Positions 21,321 through 31,850 of a stretch of DNA of 64,000 bases are shown here, one piece after another. The notes under the pieces were generated by a model, which worked only from the letters and a program-made list of their open reading frames with translations, was not told where the DNA came from and ran no database searches. The stretch's first letter is position 1. Every line of letters begins with the position of its first letter. Both the position numbers and the translations under genes were made by a program. The stretch comes from Mycobacterium sp. D16Q14 (lineage in GTDB: Bacteria > Actinomycetota > Actinomycetes > Mycobacteriales > Mycobacteriaceae), in NCBI GenBank assembly GCA_002013415.1, contig MAEX01000001.1:417051-481050 (forward strand). Reading direction: 5' to 3'.

Positions 21321-22196
21321 TCACGACACGGTAACGAAAGCATCGCACGGAGGCAACTCATCAACAATCTTGAACACCCTCAATGCCGTCGCGGTGGACG
21401 CGGCCGCTAATCGCTCGGGGTGTTGCCCGGTTATGTCAGCGAGGGCCCGGACGGTGTACGGCAGGCAGTACGACTCATTCGGCGCACCCCGATAAGGATG
21501 GGGTGTCAGGTAGGGCGCATCGGTCTCTACCAGCAGTTGTCCGTCAGGAATGAGCACAGCGGCCTCCCGCAGCGCCCGCGCGTTCTTGAAACTCACCGTC
21601 CCCGACAAACTCAGAATCCAGCCCTCAGCGACACACTTCTTCGCCATCTCGGCGTCCGATGAAAAGCAGTGGAAGATAACCGAGGACGGCGCGCCCTCGG
21701 ACTTGAGCACATCGAGCACTTCGGCGTCCGCGTCACGGTTGTGAATCATCAGCGGCTTGCCCGTCCGCTTAGCCAGCTCAATGTGCCAAGCAAATGCGTC
21801 GCGCTGAACCGACGGCTCCGCGCAGCCCTCCAATCTGCCCGGCCAATAGAGGTCCACACCGGTCTCCCCGATCGCGACGACGCGGGGATGCGCGGCCAGC
21901 TTCTCCAACTCCTCGCGCGCACTGTCGGTGAGGTCGCCCGCACGGGTGGGATGCAAGGCGACAGCGGCGTACACCCGTGGATCTCCGGCAGCGGCCGACA
22001 CCGCCCATCGGGCCGACTCGAGGTCGTCGGCCACCGTCACCACGCGCCCCACGCCGACGGACTCGGCGCGGTCGACGATGGCTCGTACGTCATCGCCGGT
22101 GACCGCACCGCACGCATCCAGATGGGTGTGGGCATCGATGAGGGGTGCCAGCGGCTCGGGATTAGGCGGGGCTTGCCTCTTATTGCCGGGCGTCAT
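21321..22196 (-). CDS. tatD: TatD-family DNase
   Basis: Metal-dependent hydrolase of the TatD family, 291 residues, with 3'-5' exonuclease activity in the family. Metal ligands visible are DAHTHLD near residue 21, [30 protein letters not shown] and VETDAPYL. The order metG-tatD-rpfB is as in Rv1007c-Rv1009. It is divergent from metG with a 31-base gap. Confidence 0.94.
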   Translation of the reverse strand: MTPGNKRQAPPNPEPLAPLIDAHTHLDACGAVTGDDVRAIVDRAESVGVGRVVTVADDLESARWAVSAAAGDPRVYAAVALHPTRAGDLTDSAREELEKLAAHPRVVAIGETGVDLYWPGRLEGCAEPSVQRDAFAWHIELAKRTGKPLMIHNRDADAEVLDVLKSEGAPSSVIFHCFSSDAEMAKKCVAEGWILSLSGTVSFKNARALREAAVLIPDGQLLVETDAPYLTPHPYRGAPNESYCLPYTVRALADITGQHPERLAAASTATALRVFKIVDELPPCDAFVTVS

Positions 22197-22227
22197 CAGA
22201 ACACCAGTCTATAAAGTTGCTCAGACC

Positions 22228-23817
22228 ATGCCTGAATCATCTGTTCCGAACTCTTCTGGGCCGAACTCTTCTAGCCCCTTCTACATCACCACCGCCATCG
22301 CCTACCCGAACGGTGAACCGCATATCGGGCACGCGTACGAGTACGTCGCGACCGACGCCGTCGCCCGCTTCAAACGGCTGGACGGCTTCGACGTGCGGTA
22401 TCTCACCGGCACCGACGAGCACGGTCTGAAGGTGGCGCAGGCGGCCACCGCGGCCGGCATCCCGACGGCGCAGCTCGCGCGGCGCAATTCCGATGTCTTC
22501 GAGGCATTGCAGCGCAAGCTCAACATCTCGTTCGACCGGTTCATCCGCACCACCGACCCCGATCACCACGAGGCATCCAAGGCGATCTGGCGCCGGATGG
22601 CCGACAACGGTGACATCTATTTAGACACCTATTCGGGGTGGTACTCGGTGCGCGACGAGGCGTACTACACGGACGCCGAGACCACGGTCGCCGCCGACGG
22701 AACCCGCACCGCCACCGAAAGCGGTACCCCCGTCGAGTGGACCGAGGAGCATTCCTACTTCTTCAGACTGTCGGCGTACCAGGACAAGCTGCTGGCACAT
22801 TACGAGGCGCATCCGGAGTTCATCGGCCCGGTAGTACGGCGCAACGAGGTCGTCAGCTTCGTCTCAGGTGGTCTGCGCGATCTGTCCATCTCCCGGACCA
22901 CCTTCGACTGGGGAGTGCAGGTACCTGACCATCCCGACCACGTCATGTACGTGTGGGTGGACGCCCTCACCAACTATCTGACCGGTGCCGGTTATCCCGA
23001 CACCGATTCAGAGCTGTTCCAGCGGTACTGGCCGGCCAATGTGCACATGATCGGCAAGGACATCATCCGGTTCCACACCGTGTACTGGCCGGCGTTCCTG
23101 ATGTCGGCCGGAATCGAGCTGCCGAAACGGGTTTTCGCGCACGGCTTCCTCACCAACAAGGGCGAGAAGATGAGCAAGTCGATCGGCAATGTAGTGAACC
23201 CAGTCGATCTGATCGATCATTTCGGGCTGGACCAGGTGCGGTACTTCCTGCTGCGTGAGGTTCCGTTTGGCCAGGACGGCAGCTACACCGAGGACGGCTT
23301 GATCGGGCGGATCAACGCCGATCTGGCCAACGAGCTGGGCAATCTGGCGCAACGCTCGCTGTCGATGGTGGCCAAGAATCTTGGCGGAATCGTGCCGGAG
23401 CCGGGCGAGTACACCACTGAGGACACCGAACTGCTCGCGGCCGCTGACGGCCTGTTAGAACAGGCGCGCACACACTTCGAGGTACCTGCGATGCATCTCG
23501 CACTTGAGGCGATGTGGCAGGTGCTGAGCGCGAGTAACCGCTACTTCTCCGCCCAGGAGCCATGGGTACTGGGTAAGAGTGATGACGCGGCCGATCAACA
23601 GCGATTCGGCACCGTCCTGTACACCACGCTGGAGGTGGTGCGCATTGTCGCGCTGCTGGCGCAGCCGGTCATGCCCGAGTCCGCGGCCAAGCTGCTGGAC
23701 CTCTTGGGCCAGTCCGAAGATCAGCGGGACTTCGCCGCCATCGGAACCCGGCTGAAGGCTGGCGTGAGCCTCCCCGCACCGACGGGCGTGTTCCCGAAGT
23801 ATCAGGTGTCCAAGTAG
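22228..23817 (+). CDS. metG: Methionyl-tRNA synthetase
   Basis: A 529-residue class I synthetase. HIGH lies at residues 32-35 ([13 protein letters not shown]) and KMSKS at 314-318 ([12 protein letters not shown]). The connective peptide and the anticodon helix bundle with [17 protein letters not shown] are normal. No C-terminal tRNA-binding appendix is present, as in mycobacteria. The ATG at 22228 gives a short Ser/Pro/Asn-rich N-terminus before the catalytic domain. Confidence 0.96.
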   Translation: MPESSVPNSSGPNSSSPFYITTAIAYPNGEPHIGHAYEYVATDAVARFKRLDGFDVRYLTGTDEHGLKVAQAATAAGIPTAQLARRNSDVFEALQRKLNISFDRFIRTTDPDHHEASKAIWRRMADNGDIYLDTYSGWYSVRDEAYYTDAETTVAADGTRTATESGTPVEWTEEHSYFFRLSAYQDKLLAHYEAHPEFIGPVVRRNEVVSFVSGGLRDLSISRTTFDWGVQVPDHPDHVMYVWVDALTNYLTGAGYPDTDSELFQRYWPANVHMIGKDIIRFHTVYWPAFLMSAGIELPKRVFAHGFLTNKGEKMSKSIGNVVNPVDLIDHFGLDQVRYFLLREVPFGQDGSYTEDGLIGRINADLANELGNLAQRSLSMVAKNLGGIVPEPGEYTTEDTELLAAADGLLEQARTHFEVPAMHLALEAMWQVLSASNRYFSAQEPWVLGKSDDAADQQRFGTVLYTTLEVVRIVALLAQPVMPESAAKLLDLLGQSEDQRDFAAIGTRLKAGVSLPAPTGVFPKYQVSK

Positions 23818-23842
23818 GTCATACGTGATCCCGGTCACGGTC

Positions 23843-23869
23843 TGTCACAGATTTCATCGCACCGGTGTC
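23843..23869 (+). promoter_or_regulatory. ECF41-type promoter candidate
   Basis: TGTCACA (23843-23849), a 16-base spacer, then TGTC (23866-23869). The published consensus for ECF41 sigma factors is TGTCACA, 16 bases, CGTC, so only the first base of the -10 differs. It lies 36 bases upstream of the flavoprotein gene that precedes the ECF41 sigma gene, which fits autoregulation of the pair (inference). Confidence 0.65.
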
Positions 23870-23904
23870 TTGAGGGCATCAGCGACCGAAAGGAAGTCAC
23901 CGAA

Positions 23905-25062
23905 ATGACCGAGAACACGAATGTGACCGTGATCGGCGGGGGCTACGCGGGAACCCTGGCGGCCAACCAACTGCTGGCCAACAAGAACCTGACCGTGACC
24001 CTCGTCAACCCGCGACCCCACTTCGTCGAACGGATCCGCCTGCACCAGCTGGTTGCCGGTAACCGGGGTGCGACGGTCGACTACGACCAGCTGCTCAATC
24101 CGGCCATCCGCCTCGTGGTCGACAAGGTCACCCACATCGATGCCGGCGCCCACAAGCTGGAGCTCGCCTCGGGTGCGGTGCTGCCCTACGACTATCTGGT
24201 GTACGCCGTGGGCAGCACCACAACAACTCCCAACATCCCGGGCGTGGCAGAACACGCGTTGTCCATCAATGAGTTCGAACACGCCCAGCAGGTACGCGCC
24301 CGCTATGAGCGGTTGGCACCTGAGGCACCGATCGTGGTCGTCGGTGCGGGCCTTACCGGTGTCGAGCTGGCCGGTGAACTCGCCGAAGCGGACCGTCGGG
24401 TGACCCTGGTCTGCGGTAAGCAACTGTTGCCCTCGATCGGCGAACCGGCCCGGCGCGCGGCCGCCAAGCAGCTGGAAGAGCTGGGCGTCGAGGTGCTGGC
24501 ACCCGCCACGGTCGTCGGGGTCGACGAGGACACCGTGACGCTGTCCGATGGGCGCGAACTGCCGAGTGCGCTGACGGTGTGGACCGCCGGATTTGGCGTA
24601 CCGCGGCTGGCCGCCGACAGCGGACTGCGGACAGACGCGCTGGGGAGACTGCTCACCGATGAGGCGCTGGTCAGTGTCGACCATCCCCGCATCGTCGCGG
24701 CCGGTGACGCGGTCAGCCCCTCAGGCGTGCCGCTGCGGATGAGCTGCCAGGCCGCTGGGCCGCTGGCCGCACGGGCGGTCAAGACTGTGCTGGCGTTGGT
24801 GGACGGTCTGCAGCCGGTAGCGGGCGGGCAGATCTTCGTCGGGCAGAACGTCAGCATCGGACGTCGTGCCGCCGTCATCCAGACTTCACGTGCCGACGAC
24901 ACACCGCGCAAGCTGTTCATCGGTGGCCGGACCGGTGCCGCAATCAAGGAAATGGTCTGCCGCGGAACGGTTTACTTCCTGAAACAGGCCGCCAAGCATC
25001 CGAAGGCCTATTACTGGCCGCAAGGCGGCAAGCGCTCCGAAGCCCTCAAGGTGCAGGCGTAG
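23905..25062 (+). CDS. FAD-dependent NADH dehydrogenase-like oxidoreductase
   Basis: A 385-residue pyridine-nucleotide-disulfide oxidoreductase fold, related to NDH-2 enzymes. FAD motif VTVIGGGYAGTLAANQL at the N-terminus, NAD(P) motif IVVVGAGLTGVELAGELAEA near residue 147, and a C-terminal FAD-binding RIVAAGDAVSPSG. It lacks a clear C-terminal membrane helix. The sigma gene starts 3 bases after its stop. ECF41 sigma factors are typically encoded next to oxidoreductase, epimerase or carboxymuconolactone-decarboxylase genes, so this is probably the regulated partner. Electron acceptor unknown. Confidence 0.87.
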   Translation: MTENTNVTVIGGGYAGTLAANQLLANKNLTVTLVNPRPHFVERIRLHQLVAGNRGATVDYDQLLNPAIRLVVDKVTHIDAGAHKLELASGAVLPYDYLVYAVGSTTTTPNIPGVAEHALSINEFEHAQQVRARYERLAPEAPIVVVGAGLTGVELAGELAEADRRVTLVCGKQLLPSIGEPARRAAAKQLEELGVEVLAPATVVGVDEDTVTLSDGRELPSALTVWTAGFGVPRLAADSGLRTDALGRLLTDEALVSVDHPRIVAAGDAVSPSGVPLRMSCQAAGPLAARAVKTVLALVDGLQPVAGGQIFVGQNVSIGRRAAVIQTSRADDTPRKLFIGGRTGAAIKEMVCRGTVYFLKQAAKHPKAYYWPQGGKRSEALKVQA

Positions 25063-25064
25063 CG

Positions 25065-25970
25065 GTGACCGATGCCGCTCACGCCGAGCTGTTCACCCAC
25101 CTGCGCCCGCTGCTGTTCACCATCGCGTACGAGATGTTGGGCTCCGCCACGGAGGCCGATGACGTACTGCAGGAGAGCTATCTGCGGTGGGCGCAGGTGA
25201 ATCTGAACACGGTCAGCGATACCAAGGCCTACCTGTCGCAGATTGTCAGCCGCCAATCACTGAACACCTTGCGCGCCAACAGCCGTCGGCGCGAGGAGTA
25301 TGTGGGACCGTGGCTACCGGAGCCGGTGCGGGTGACCTTCGAGGGCGACGCCGCGGACCCCTCGACAGATCTGGTCCTGGCCGAATCGGTGTCGATGGCG
25401 ATGCTCGTCGTGTTGGAAACCTTGGCACCGGACGAGCGGGCCGTATTCGTCATGCGGGAGGTCTTTGGCTTCGACTACTCCGAAATCGCTTCCACCGTGT
25501 GCAAATCGGAGTCCGCGGTGCGTCAGATGGCGCACCGTGCCCGAGAGCACGTGCAGTCGCGCCGACGCCGGTTCACCCCCACCGACCAGCAGGCCGAGGA
25601 ACTGACCACCAAATTCCTGCTGGCCGCGGCGGGTGGCGATGTCGACGCATTAGTAGAAATGCTTGCCCCCGATGCGGTGTGGACATCTGACGGCGGCGGC
25701 AAGGTCAGTGCCGCACGGCGTCCGGTCTACGGGGCCGACAGAGTGGCGCGCGTCGCCATCGGACTTTCGCGGGCAGCCGCCGCGTTCCCCGATGTCCGCG
25801 TGGAGCTGAGCACCTACAACAGCACGCCTGCCCTGCTGATCTACAGCGAAGGACGTCTCGACGCCGTACTGGCCGTCTCGATCGCGGATGGCAAGGTCGC
25901 GCACGTCTTCGCGATCCGCAACCCCGACAAGCTGGCTACAGCCGAAACAGCGCGTCACATCAGCAGATAA
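25065..25970 (+). CDS. ECF41-family RNA polymerase sigma factor (SigJ-like)
   Basis: A 301-residue extracytoplasmic-function sigma factor with a C-terminal SnoaL-like extension. Region 2 (LLFTIAYEMLGSATEADDVLQESYLRW), a WLPEP linker motif typical of ECF41, region 4 (LETLAPDERAVFVMREVFGF and the HTH with SESAVRQMAHRARE), then a SnoaL-like domain from about residue 185. The NPDKL motif near the end (FAIRNPDKLATAE) is the ECF41 hallmark whose contact with the core sigma regulates activity in the absence of an anti-sigma factor. It starts 3 bases after the flavoprotein gene. Confidence 0.9.
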   Translation: MTDAAHAELFTHLRPLLFTIAYEMLGSATEADDVLQESYLRWAQVNLNTVSDTKAYLSQIVSRQSLNTLRANSRRREEYVGPWLPEPVRVTFEGDAADPSTDLVLAESVSMAMLVVLETLAPDERAVFVMREVFGFDYSEIASTVCKSESAVRQMAHRAREHVQSRRRRFTPTDQQAEELTTKFLLAAAGGDVDALVEMLAPDAVWTSDGGGKVSAARRPVYGADRVARVAIGLSRAAAAFPDVRVELSTYNSTPALLIYSEGRLDAVLAVSIADGKVAHVFAIRNPDKLATAETARHISR

Positions 25971-26012
25971 CCCGGTGGCGGTCCGGGCGGTTCATCGGAC
26001 ACAATCACCGGC

Positions 26013-26831
26013 GTGTTCTGTGATATCGAAACTGCCGCGCGCATTGAACGTGCCGAAGCCGACACCATCGCCGCGGGAACCGCAAGGTGCGATGGCGGCC
26101 TGGTGATACCACTGGCCGGGGGCATCGCGTCATACGCCGGACCGGACTCTCCGATGAACAAACTCGTCGGACTCGGGTTCAGCGGTGTGCCAAGCGAATC
26201 CGAGCTCGACGCCGTCGAGTGGGAGTTCGCCGAACGGGATACCCCGGTGCAGGCCGAAATCGCGAGCCTGGCCGACCCCGCGATCTGTGAGCTGCTCACC
26301 GCACGGGGCTACCTGCTGGTGTCTTTCGAGGATGTCCTCGGACTCCCCCTGGCCGATGCCCCAGCGCCAGCGATTCCCGACGGCATCACGGTGCGTCACA
26401 GCGAGACCGATGAGCTGGCCCGCTGGCTCGACGTGGTCGTCGACGGGTTCGCGGTACCCGATGACCACGGCGTGGCCTCGCACGAATCATTTCCGCGCGA
26501 GGTGCTTTCCCGCGCGATCGCCGCACTGTCCACGGTGCCGGGCGAGCGGCAATACATCGCCCTGCGCGAGGGCGCGGTCGCCGGCGGCGCAAGCATGCGC
26601 ATCCTCGACGGGGTAGCCCAGCTCAACGGTGCGGCGACCGCCGCCCCACACCGCCGGCACGGTATCCAGACGGCACTGCTGACCACCCGACTTCACGAGG
26701 CCGCCCGCGATGGTGCGGACCTGGCGGTGGTGACCACCCAGCCCGGGTCGAAGTCCCAGCAGAACACCCAGCGCCAGGGCTTCTCACTGCTGTACACCCG
26801 CGCGATCCTGGTGAAGGGTCTGCGAAACTAG
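26013..26831 (+). CDS. GNAT-family N-acetyltransferase
   Basis: A 272-residue protein with two GNAT-like halves. The N-terminal half holds a degenerate pattern (LVIPLAGGIASYAG, GLGFSG), and the C-terminal half a clearer one (YIALREGAVAGGASMRIL, LNGAATAAPHRRHGIQTALL with the acetyl-CoA loop RRHGIQ, then QNTQRQGFSLLYTRAI). The GTG at 26013 is the first usable start. pabB begins 4 bases after its stop, so they are probably cotranscribed. Substrate unknown. Confidence 0.82.
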   Translation: MFCDIETAARIERAEADTIAAGTARCDGGLVIPLAGGIASYAGPDSPMNKLVGLGFSGVPSESELDAVEWEFAERDTPVQAEIASLADPAICELLTARGYLLVSFEDVLGLPLADAPAPAIPDGITVRHSETDELARWLDVVVDGFAVPDDHGVASHESFPREVLSRAIAALSTVPGERQYIALREGAVAGGASMRILDGVAQLNGAATAAPHRRHGIQTALLTTRLHEAARDGADLAVVTTQPGSKSQQNTQRQGFSLLYTRAILVKGLRN

Positions 26832-26835
26832 GTCG

Positions 26836-28119
26836 ATGAGCCGCTTGCGCGAAGAGCACTGCACCGTGCGCGTCCAGCAGCTCGGCAACCTCGGTGCGCC
26901 AGCGGCCGTGCTGCGCGCCCTTGCCGGCGCCACCCGCGCGACGGGACGTCCGGCACCCGCGGCCTTGATCGGATCCTGGTTCGATTCACGGGCGATCATC
27001 TCCCCGTCGCTGTCCGCACACCCGGTTCTGCCACAACAAGCGTTCAGCAGCAAGACTTCTCATATAGACTCTGCTCCACCGGGCGCGGTGGGCGGCGGCT
27101 GGATCGGCTTCCTCGGATATCCGGACCTGACCGCCGATGGCCGCGCACGACGACTCCCGGCCGCCGCCGGCGGCTGGACCGATGCGGTGCTACGGCTAGA
27201 TGGCAACGAATGCTGGTGGTACGAAAGCCTTCTGGATGAGGAATGTCCGGAGTGGATACTTCACGCACTGACCCACCCCTGCGATCCTGCGCCGTGGTTC
27301 ATCGACTGGACGGCTCCCGACCGTGAGCATCACCGCGTTGCCGTCAGCCGCTGCCTGGAGGCCATCGCGGCCGGGGAGGTCTACCAGGCCTGTGTGTGCA
27401 CGCAGTTCCGCGGTGCACTGGCGGGCGACCCCGTGGACTTTTTCGCCGACGCGATCACCCAGACCGCACCGGACCGCGCCGCATTCGTCTCCGGTGCCTG
27501 GGGCGCCGTGGCCTCGTTATCACCCGAATTGTTCTTGCGCCGCAACGGCACCGACGTCCGTTCCAGCCCCATCAAGGGCACCCTGGCCGCGACCGAGGAC
27601 CCCGCCGCGCTGTTGACCTCGGTCAAGGATGTCGCCGAGAACGTCATGATCACCGATCTGGTGCGCAACGACCTCGGGCGCATCGCCGTCACCGGAACCG
27701 TCACAGTTCCCGAGCTTCTCGCCGTCCACCCGGCACCCGGTGTGTGGCATCTGGTGTCCACTGTCGCCGCCCAGGTGCCCTTAGAGGCCACCGCCGGCGA
27801 CCTATTGGCCGCCACGTTCCCGCCCGCCTCGGTAACCGGAACGCCCAAAACCCGTGCACGCCAATTACTGCGCCAATGGGAATCGGATCACCGCGGGGTG
27901 TACTGCGGCACCGTCGGCATGCTCTCTCCCGCGGCCGGTCTGGAGCTCAACGTCGCGATCCGCACCGTGGAGATCGCACCCGACGGCACCGCGGTGCTCG
28001 GTGTGGGAGGCGGTATCACCGCCGACTCCGATATCGACGCGGAGTGGCGGGAGTGTCTGCACAAGGCGGCCGCCACGGTCGACCTCACTGCGATCGCGGC
28101 ACTCAAGCCCGTGCTTTGA
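26836..28119 (+). CDS. pabB: Aminodeoxychorismate synthase component I
   Basis: Converts chorismate to aminodeoxychorismate for p-aminobenzoate and folate synthesis. The 427-residue protein has the chorismate-binding core: AAGEVYQACVCTQF, SPELFLRR, SSPIKGT (active-site Lys region), AENVMITDLVRNDLGR, the PPASVTGTPK motif, YCGTVGM and GVGGGITADSD. It matches Rv1005c in position. It converges with rsmI with a 17-base overlap of the 3' ends. Confidence 0.93.
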   Translation: MSRLREEHCTVRVQQLGNLGAPAAVLRALAGATRATGRPAPAALIGSWFDSRAIISPSLSAHPVLPQQAFSSKTSHIDSAPPGAVGGGWIGFLGYPDLTADGRARRLPAAAGGWTDAVLRLDGNECWWYESLLDEECPEWILHALTHPCDPAPWFIDWTAPDREHHRVAVSRCLEAIAAGEVYQACVCTQFRGALAGDPVDFFADAITQTAPDRAAFVSGAWGAVASLSPELFLRRNGTDVRSSPIKGTLAATEDPAALLTSVKDVAENVMITDLVRNDLGRIAVTGTVTVPELLAVHPAPGVWHLVSTVAAQVPLEATAGDLLAATFPPASVTGTPKTRARQLLRQWESDHRGVYCGTVGMLSPAAGLELNVAIRTVEIAPDGTAVLGVGGGITADSDIDAEWRECLHKAAATVDLTAIAALKPVL

Positions 28120-28936
28120 CCACCGCGTCGTAAAGATCGCGCCTCGACAGCGTCGCGCCGGATTCGCCAATCGCCATCGCGCAGGACTCCCGCAACCCCA
28201 TACCGTCGTCCATCAGCTCTTCCACCCTGGCCACCAGGGTGTCGATCTCGGGGACGGCGGGGCGACCGCCGTCGAGCACCACGGTGATCTCTCCGAGCAC
28301 GTCGCCCTCGGCCCAGACCGCCAACTCGCGCAGAGTGCCTCGCAACACCTCTTCATGAGTCTTGGTCAGCTCACGGCATACCGCGGCGCGGCGTTCCGGC
28401 CCCAGCACCTCCACCGCATCGGCCAGGGTCTCCCTCAGCCGCCGAGGCGACTCGAAGAACACACAGGTACGGGGTTCGGCCACTAGCTCGGCGAGCCAGC
28501 GCCTCCGCGCCCCCTGTTTACGGGGTGCGAATCCCTCGAAACAGAATCGGTCCACTGGGAGCCCCGAGACGGCCAACGCCGTCGTCACCGCCGACGGCCC
28601 AGGAAGACACGTAATCGGTATCCCCTGTTTCACGCAGGCGGCCACCAAGCGATACCCCGGGTCGCTGATCGACGGCATCCCAGCGTCGGTGACCACCAGC
28701 ACGTCGTACCCGGCCTCCAGATCAGCCAGCAGCGGCTCGATACGGCTGGCCTCGTTCTGGTCGTAGAAACTGATGATCTGCCCGCTGATCTGCACATCCA
28801 GCGATTTGGCAAGCGCCCGAACACGACGAGTGTCCTCGGCGGCCACCACCGCCGTCTTGGCCAGCGCCTCACGCAATCGGGGCGAGGCATCCGCGGGCTC
28901 CCCGAGCGGTGTCGCCGCCAGCAGCAAGTTCGCCAT
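28103..28936 (-). CDS. rsmI: 16S rRNA (cytidine1402-2'-O)-methyltransferase
   Basis: Tetrapyrrole-methylase-fold enzyme that 2'-O-methylates C1402 of 16S rRNA. The 277-residue protein has the N-terminal LLLAATPLGEPADASPRL, VVAAEDTRRVRALAKSLD, VVTDAGMPSISDPGYRLV, CLPGPSAVTTALAVSGLP, and FEGFAPRK, all typical of RsmI. Position matches Rv1003. It is divergent from the pmt gene with a 108-base gap. Confidence 0.94.
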   Translation of the reverse strand: MANLLLAATPLGEPADASPRLREALAKTAVVAAEDTRRVRALAKSLDVQISGQIISFYDQNEASRIEPLLADLEAGYDVLVVTDAGMPSISDPGYRLVAACVKQGIPITCLPGPSAVTTALAVSGLPVDRFCFEGFAPRKQGARRRWLAELVAEPRTCVFFESPRRLRETLADAVEVLGPERRAAVCRELTKTHEEVLRGTLRELAVWAEGDVLGEITVVLDGGRPAVPEIDTLVARVEELMDDGMGLRESCAMAIGESGATLSRRDLYDAVVKARA

Positions 28937-29044
28937 CCCGCAAGACTAAGTCCCTCCTCGCTGCCGCTCGCCCCCGCATGCGGGAGGTACCCCAGCCCGC
29001 CGCACCAAGATGCCGGTCTCGAGCCCTCCCCTACGATCGACCGT

Positions 29045-30586
29045 GTGACCGTGCCCGCAACCCTGCCGCCGACCTCGGCAGCCGAGTCGGATCTCCAGTC
29101 GCCAGGACCCCGGATACCGCCCGCGGACTTCGGACCCACCGATCGGTTCCAGGGCTGGGTGATGACCGCGGTCATCACCGCAATCGCGGCGCTCACTCGG
29201 TTCATCAGTGTCGGTGCACTCACCGATCGCGGTACCCCCGTCTTCGACGAGAAGCACTACGTGCCGCAGGGCTGGCAAGTCGCCACCAACGGCGTTGAGG
29301 ACAATCCCGGCTACGGGCTCGTCGTGCACCCACCCGTCGGCAAACAGATGATCGCCATCGGCGAATGGCTGTTCGGATACAACTCGTTCGGCTGGCGGTT
29401 CGCCGCCGCGCTCTCGGGCACCATCCTGGTGCTGCTGGTCGCCCGAATCGCCCGGCGGATCGGCCGGTCCAGCATGGTGGGCGCCATCGCAGGGGTACTG
29501 CTGATCGCGGACGGGGTCAGCTTCGTCACCGCGCGCACCGCACTGCTTGACGTGTATCACGCGCTCTTTGTGGTGGCCGCCTTCGGCGCACTGATCGTCG
29601 ACCGGGATCAGGTTCGGGAACGGCTGTACAACGCCTATCTCGACGGGCGGATCGGCGAGACCGTATGGGGTCCGCGCCTGGGCGTACGCTGGTGGCGTTT
29701 CGGGGCCGGGATCCTGCTCGGATTGGCCTGCGGCACAAAGTGGTCGGGGCTGTATTTCATCGCGTTCTTCGGAGTGCTGTGCATCGCCTTCGACATCGCG
29801 GCACGGCGCGCGTACGGGGTGCAGCGGCCATGGGCCGGCACCGCGGTACGCGATCTGGGACCGGCCCTGTATGCCTTGCTGGTCATTCCGTTCGTCGTGT
29901 ACATGGCCTCGTACTGGTCGTGGTTCGCCTCCGAGACGGGTATCAACAGGCATGCCGAGGGACGCCAAATCGGGGTCGGCAGTTGGGTGCCCGATGCCCT
30001 TCGATCGCTCTGGTACTACACGCACAGCGTCTACACATTCCATTCGACGCTAACCAACGCCAACGGCAATCACCACCCGTGGGAGTCCAAGCCGTGGACG
30101 TGGCCGATGTCGCTGCGCCCCCTGCTCTACGCCATCGAGGACAAGAACATTCCCGGCTGTGGCGCCAATTCCTGTGTGCGCGCGGTGTTGTTGGTGGGCA
30201 CCCCGGCCATCTGGTGGCTTGCGGTTCCGGTGCTGCTATGGGCCACCTGGGCGACGGTGGTCCGCCGCGACTGGCGCTACGCCGCAGCACTGGTCGGGTA
30301 CTGCGCGGGATGGCTGCCCTGGTTCGGCAACATCGATCGGCAGATGTACTTCTTCTATGCCACCCCGATGGTGCCGTTCCTGGTGATGATGATCGCGTTC
30401 ATCATCGGCGACTTCCTCCGCAAGCCGGTGGCCAATCCGGAGCGGAAAACATTGCGAATGTTCATCGCAACGTTCTACCTGGCGGTGGTGGTCACCAACT
30501 TCGCTTGGCTGTACCCGATACTCACCGGTGCCGCGATCTCACCGTTCATGTGGAACATGGAGATGTGGCTGCCCAGCTGGCGCTAG
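29045..30586 (+). CDS. pmt: Dolichyl-phosphate-mannose-protein mannosyltransferase
   Basis: GT39 membrane enzyme that O-mannosylates secreted proteins during Sec export using polyprenyl-phosphomannose. The 513-residue protein has the N-terminal [16 protein letters not shown] loop with the catalytic acidic pair (DE), [17 protein letters not shown], a multi-helix body, and C-terminal membrane helices with [20 protein letters not shown]. Matches Rv1002c in position and length. The GTG at 29045 is used. Its 3' end overlaps arcA by 4 bases, convergent. Confidence 0.94.
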   Translation: MTVPATLPPTSAAESDLQSPGPRIPPADFGPTDRFQGWVMTAVITAIAALTRFISVGALTDRGTPVFDEKHYVPQGWQVATNGVEDNPGYGLVVHPPVGKQMIAIGEWLFGYNSFGWRFAAALSGTILVLLVARIARRIGRSSMVGAIAGVLLIADGVSFVTARTALLDVYHALFVVAAFGALIVDRDQVRERLYNAYLDGRIGETVWGPRLGVRWWRFGAGILLGLACGTKWSGLYFIAFFGVLCIAFDIAARRAYGVQRPWAGTAVRDLGPALYALLVIPFVVYMASYWSWFASETGINRHAEGRQIGVGSWVPDALRSLWYYTHSVYTFHSTLTNANGNHHPWESKPWTWPMSLRPLLYAIEDKNIPGCGANSCVRAVLLVGTPAIWWLAVPVLLWATWATVVRRDWRYAAALVGYCAGWLPWFGNIDRQMYFFYATPMVPFLVMMIAFIIGDFLRKPVANPERKTLRMFIATFYLAVVVTNFAWLYPILTGAAISPFMWNMEMWLPSWR

Positions 30587-31797
30587 AGCAGATCGCGCGA
30601 TACCGGGCAGGACATGCAGCGCGGCCCGCCCCGGCCGGTACCTAATTCCGACGCCGAGATGGCGAGCACCTCAACACCCGAAGCCTCCAGGCGCGCATTG
30701 GTTTCCACATTGCGTTCATAGGCGACGACCACACCGGGAGCCAGCGCCAGGGTGTTGTTCCCGTCGTCCCACTGCTCGCGTTCGGCGGTGACCGGATCCA
30801 GCCCGGTATCGATGACGCGCAGCTTGCCGATGCCCATCGCATCGGCCGCCGCTTCCACGAATGGATCCGAACCCGAGATGCTGACCCCGCTGTCGGTGCG
30901 ACGAATGGTGAATGCCGACAAAGAATCCTGAATCGCCGGATACATCACGACAGCATCGGTATCGACCATGGTGCACACGGTGTCCAGGTGCATGGACGCA
31001 CGTTCCTGCGCGATGGGCACCGCGAGCACGGTGTGGGCAAGATCGTCGTCGAACAGGCTGCGTGCCAAGGCTTCCGCACCGGCAGGCGTGGTGCGCTCCC
31101 CGACTCCGACCGCCACCACCCCGGGGCCCAGCAGCAGCACGTCACCACCCTCGACAGGGGCCGAATGGGACTCATAGGCCCGGCGGACTCCGAGGAATCG
31201 CGGGTGATGGGCATAGATCAGGTCGGTGAGCGAGGTCTCACGCACCCGCGCCGGCAGTGCCAGTGAGGTGATCGCGAATTTGCGGCCGATCCAAAACGAC
31301 GAGTCCCGGGTGAACAGCAGATTCGGCAGCGGCTCGATGACGAAATCCGACCCATGGTGCATGGTCCGCACCAAGGACGGCTGCGCCACCTTGCCTCCCA
31401 CGGGCAGCTCATCGAACGTCATCCCACACATCAGCACGTAGGCGAGGTCCGCGGCCTCCAGCGACCGCAAATACTCCGAAAGATCTTGCGCCAGCGCGTA
31501 GCCCAGCCTGCGCGCGCTGACCGCCGCAGATATGCCCTGTACCCGCGCGGCACCGCTGGCCAGCGCCTCGCGCAACAATTCGGAGAGCAGCAGCACCTCG
31601 ACACCCCGCGAACGCAGCACGCCGGCGAAGGCATCATGCTCCTCCTGAGCGCGCGCGACCCAGGGCAGTCCGTCGAACAGCAGCTGGTCGTTGTTGCGCG
31701 GGGTGAGCCGCTTGAGCTCGTCGCCGGGCCGGTGCAACACGACCGCCCGCAGCCGTCCCACCTCTGAATTAGCACCCAGCACTGGAGCATCCGTCAT
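30583..31797 (-). CDS. arcA: Arginine deiminase
   Basis: Hydrolyses arginine to citrulline and ammonia. The 404-residue protein has the ADI signatures [17 protein letters not shown] at the N-terminus, [15 protein letters not shown] (Asp/Glu guanidinium binding region), [27 protein letters not shown], and catalytic Cys394 in GGPRCMSC. Other arc genes (arcB, arcC, arcD) are not nearby, as in M. tuberculosis (Rv1001). Confidence 0.95.
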   Translation of the reverse strand: MTDAPVLGANSEVGRLRAVVLHRPGDELKRLTPRNNDQLLFDGLPWVARAQEEHDAFAGVLRSRGVEVLLLSELLREALASGAARVQGISAAVSARRLGYALAQDLSEYLRSLEAADLAYVLMCGMTFDELPVGGKVAQPSLVRTMHHGSDFVIEPLPNLLFTRDSSFWIGRKFAITSLALPARVRETSLTDLIYAHHPRFLGVRRAYESHSAPVEGGDVLLLGPGVVAVGVGERTTPAGAEALARSLFDDDLAHTVLAVPIAQERASMHLDTVCTMVDTDAVVMYPAIQDSLSAFTIRRTDSGVSISGSDPFVEAAADAMGIGKLRVIDTGLDPVTAEREQWDDGNNTLALAPGVVVAYERNVETNARLEASGVEVLAISASELGTGRGGPRCMSCPVSRDLL

Positions 31798-31850
31798 GAG
31801 ATGACGCTAGCTTGCCATGCAATCGAACGTGTGTGCGATACCATGGGAGT

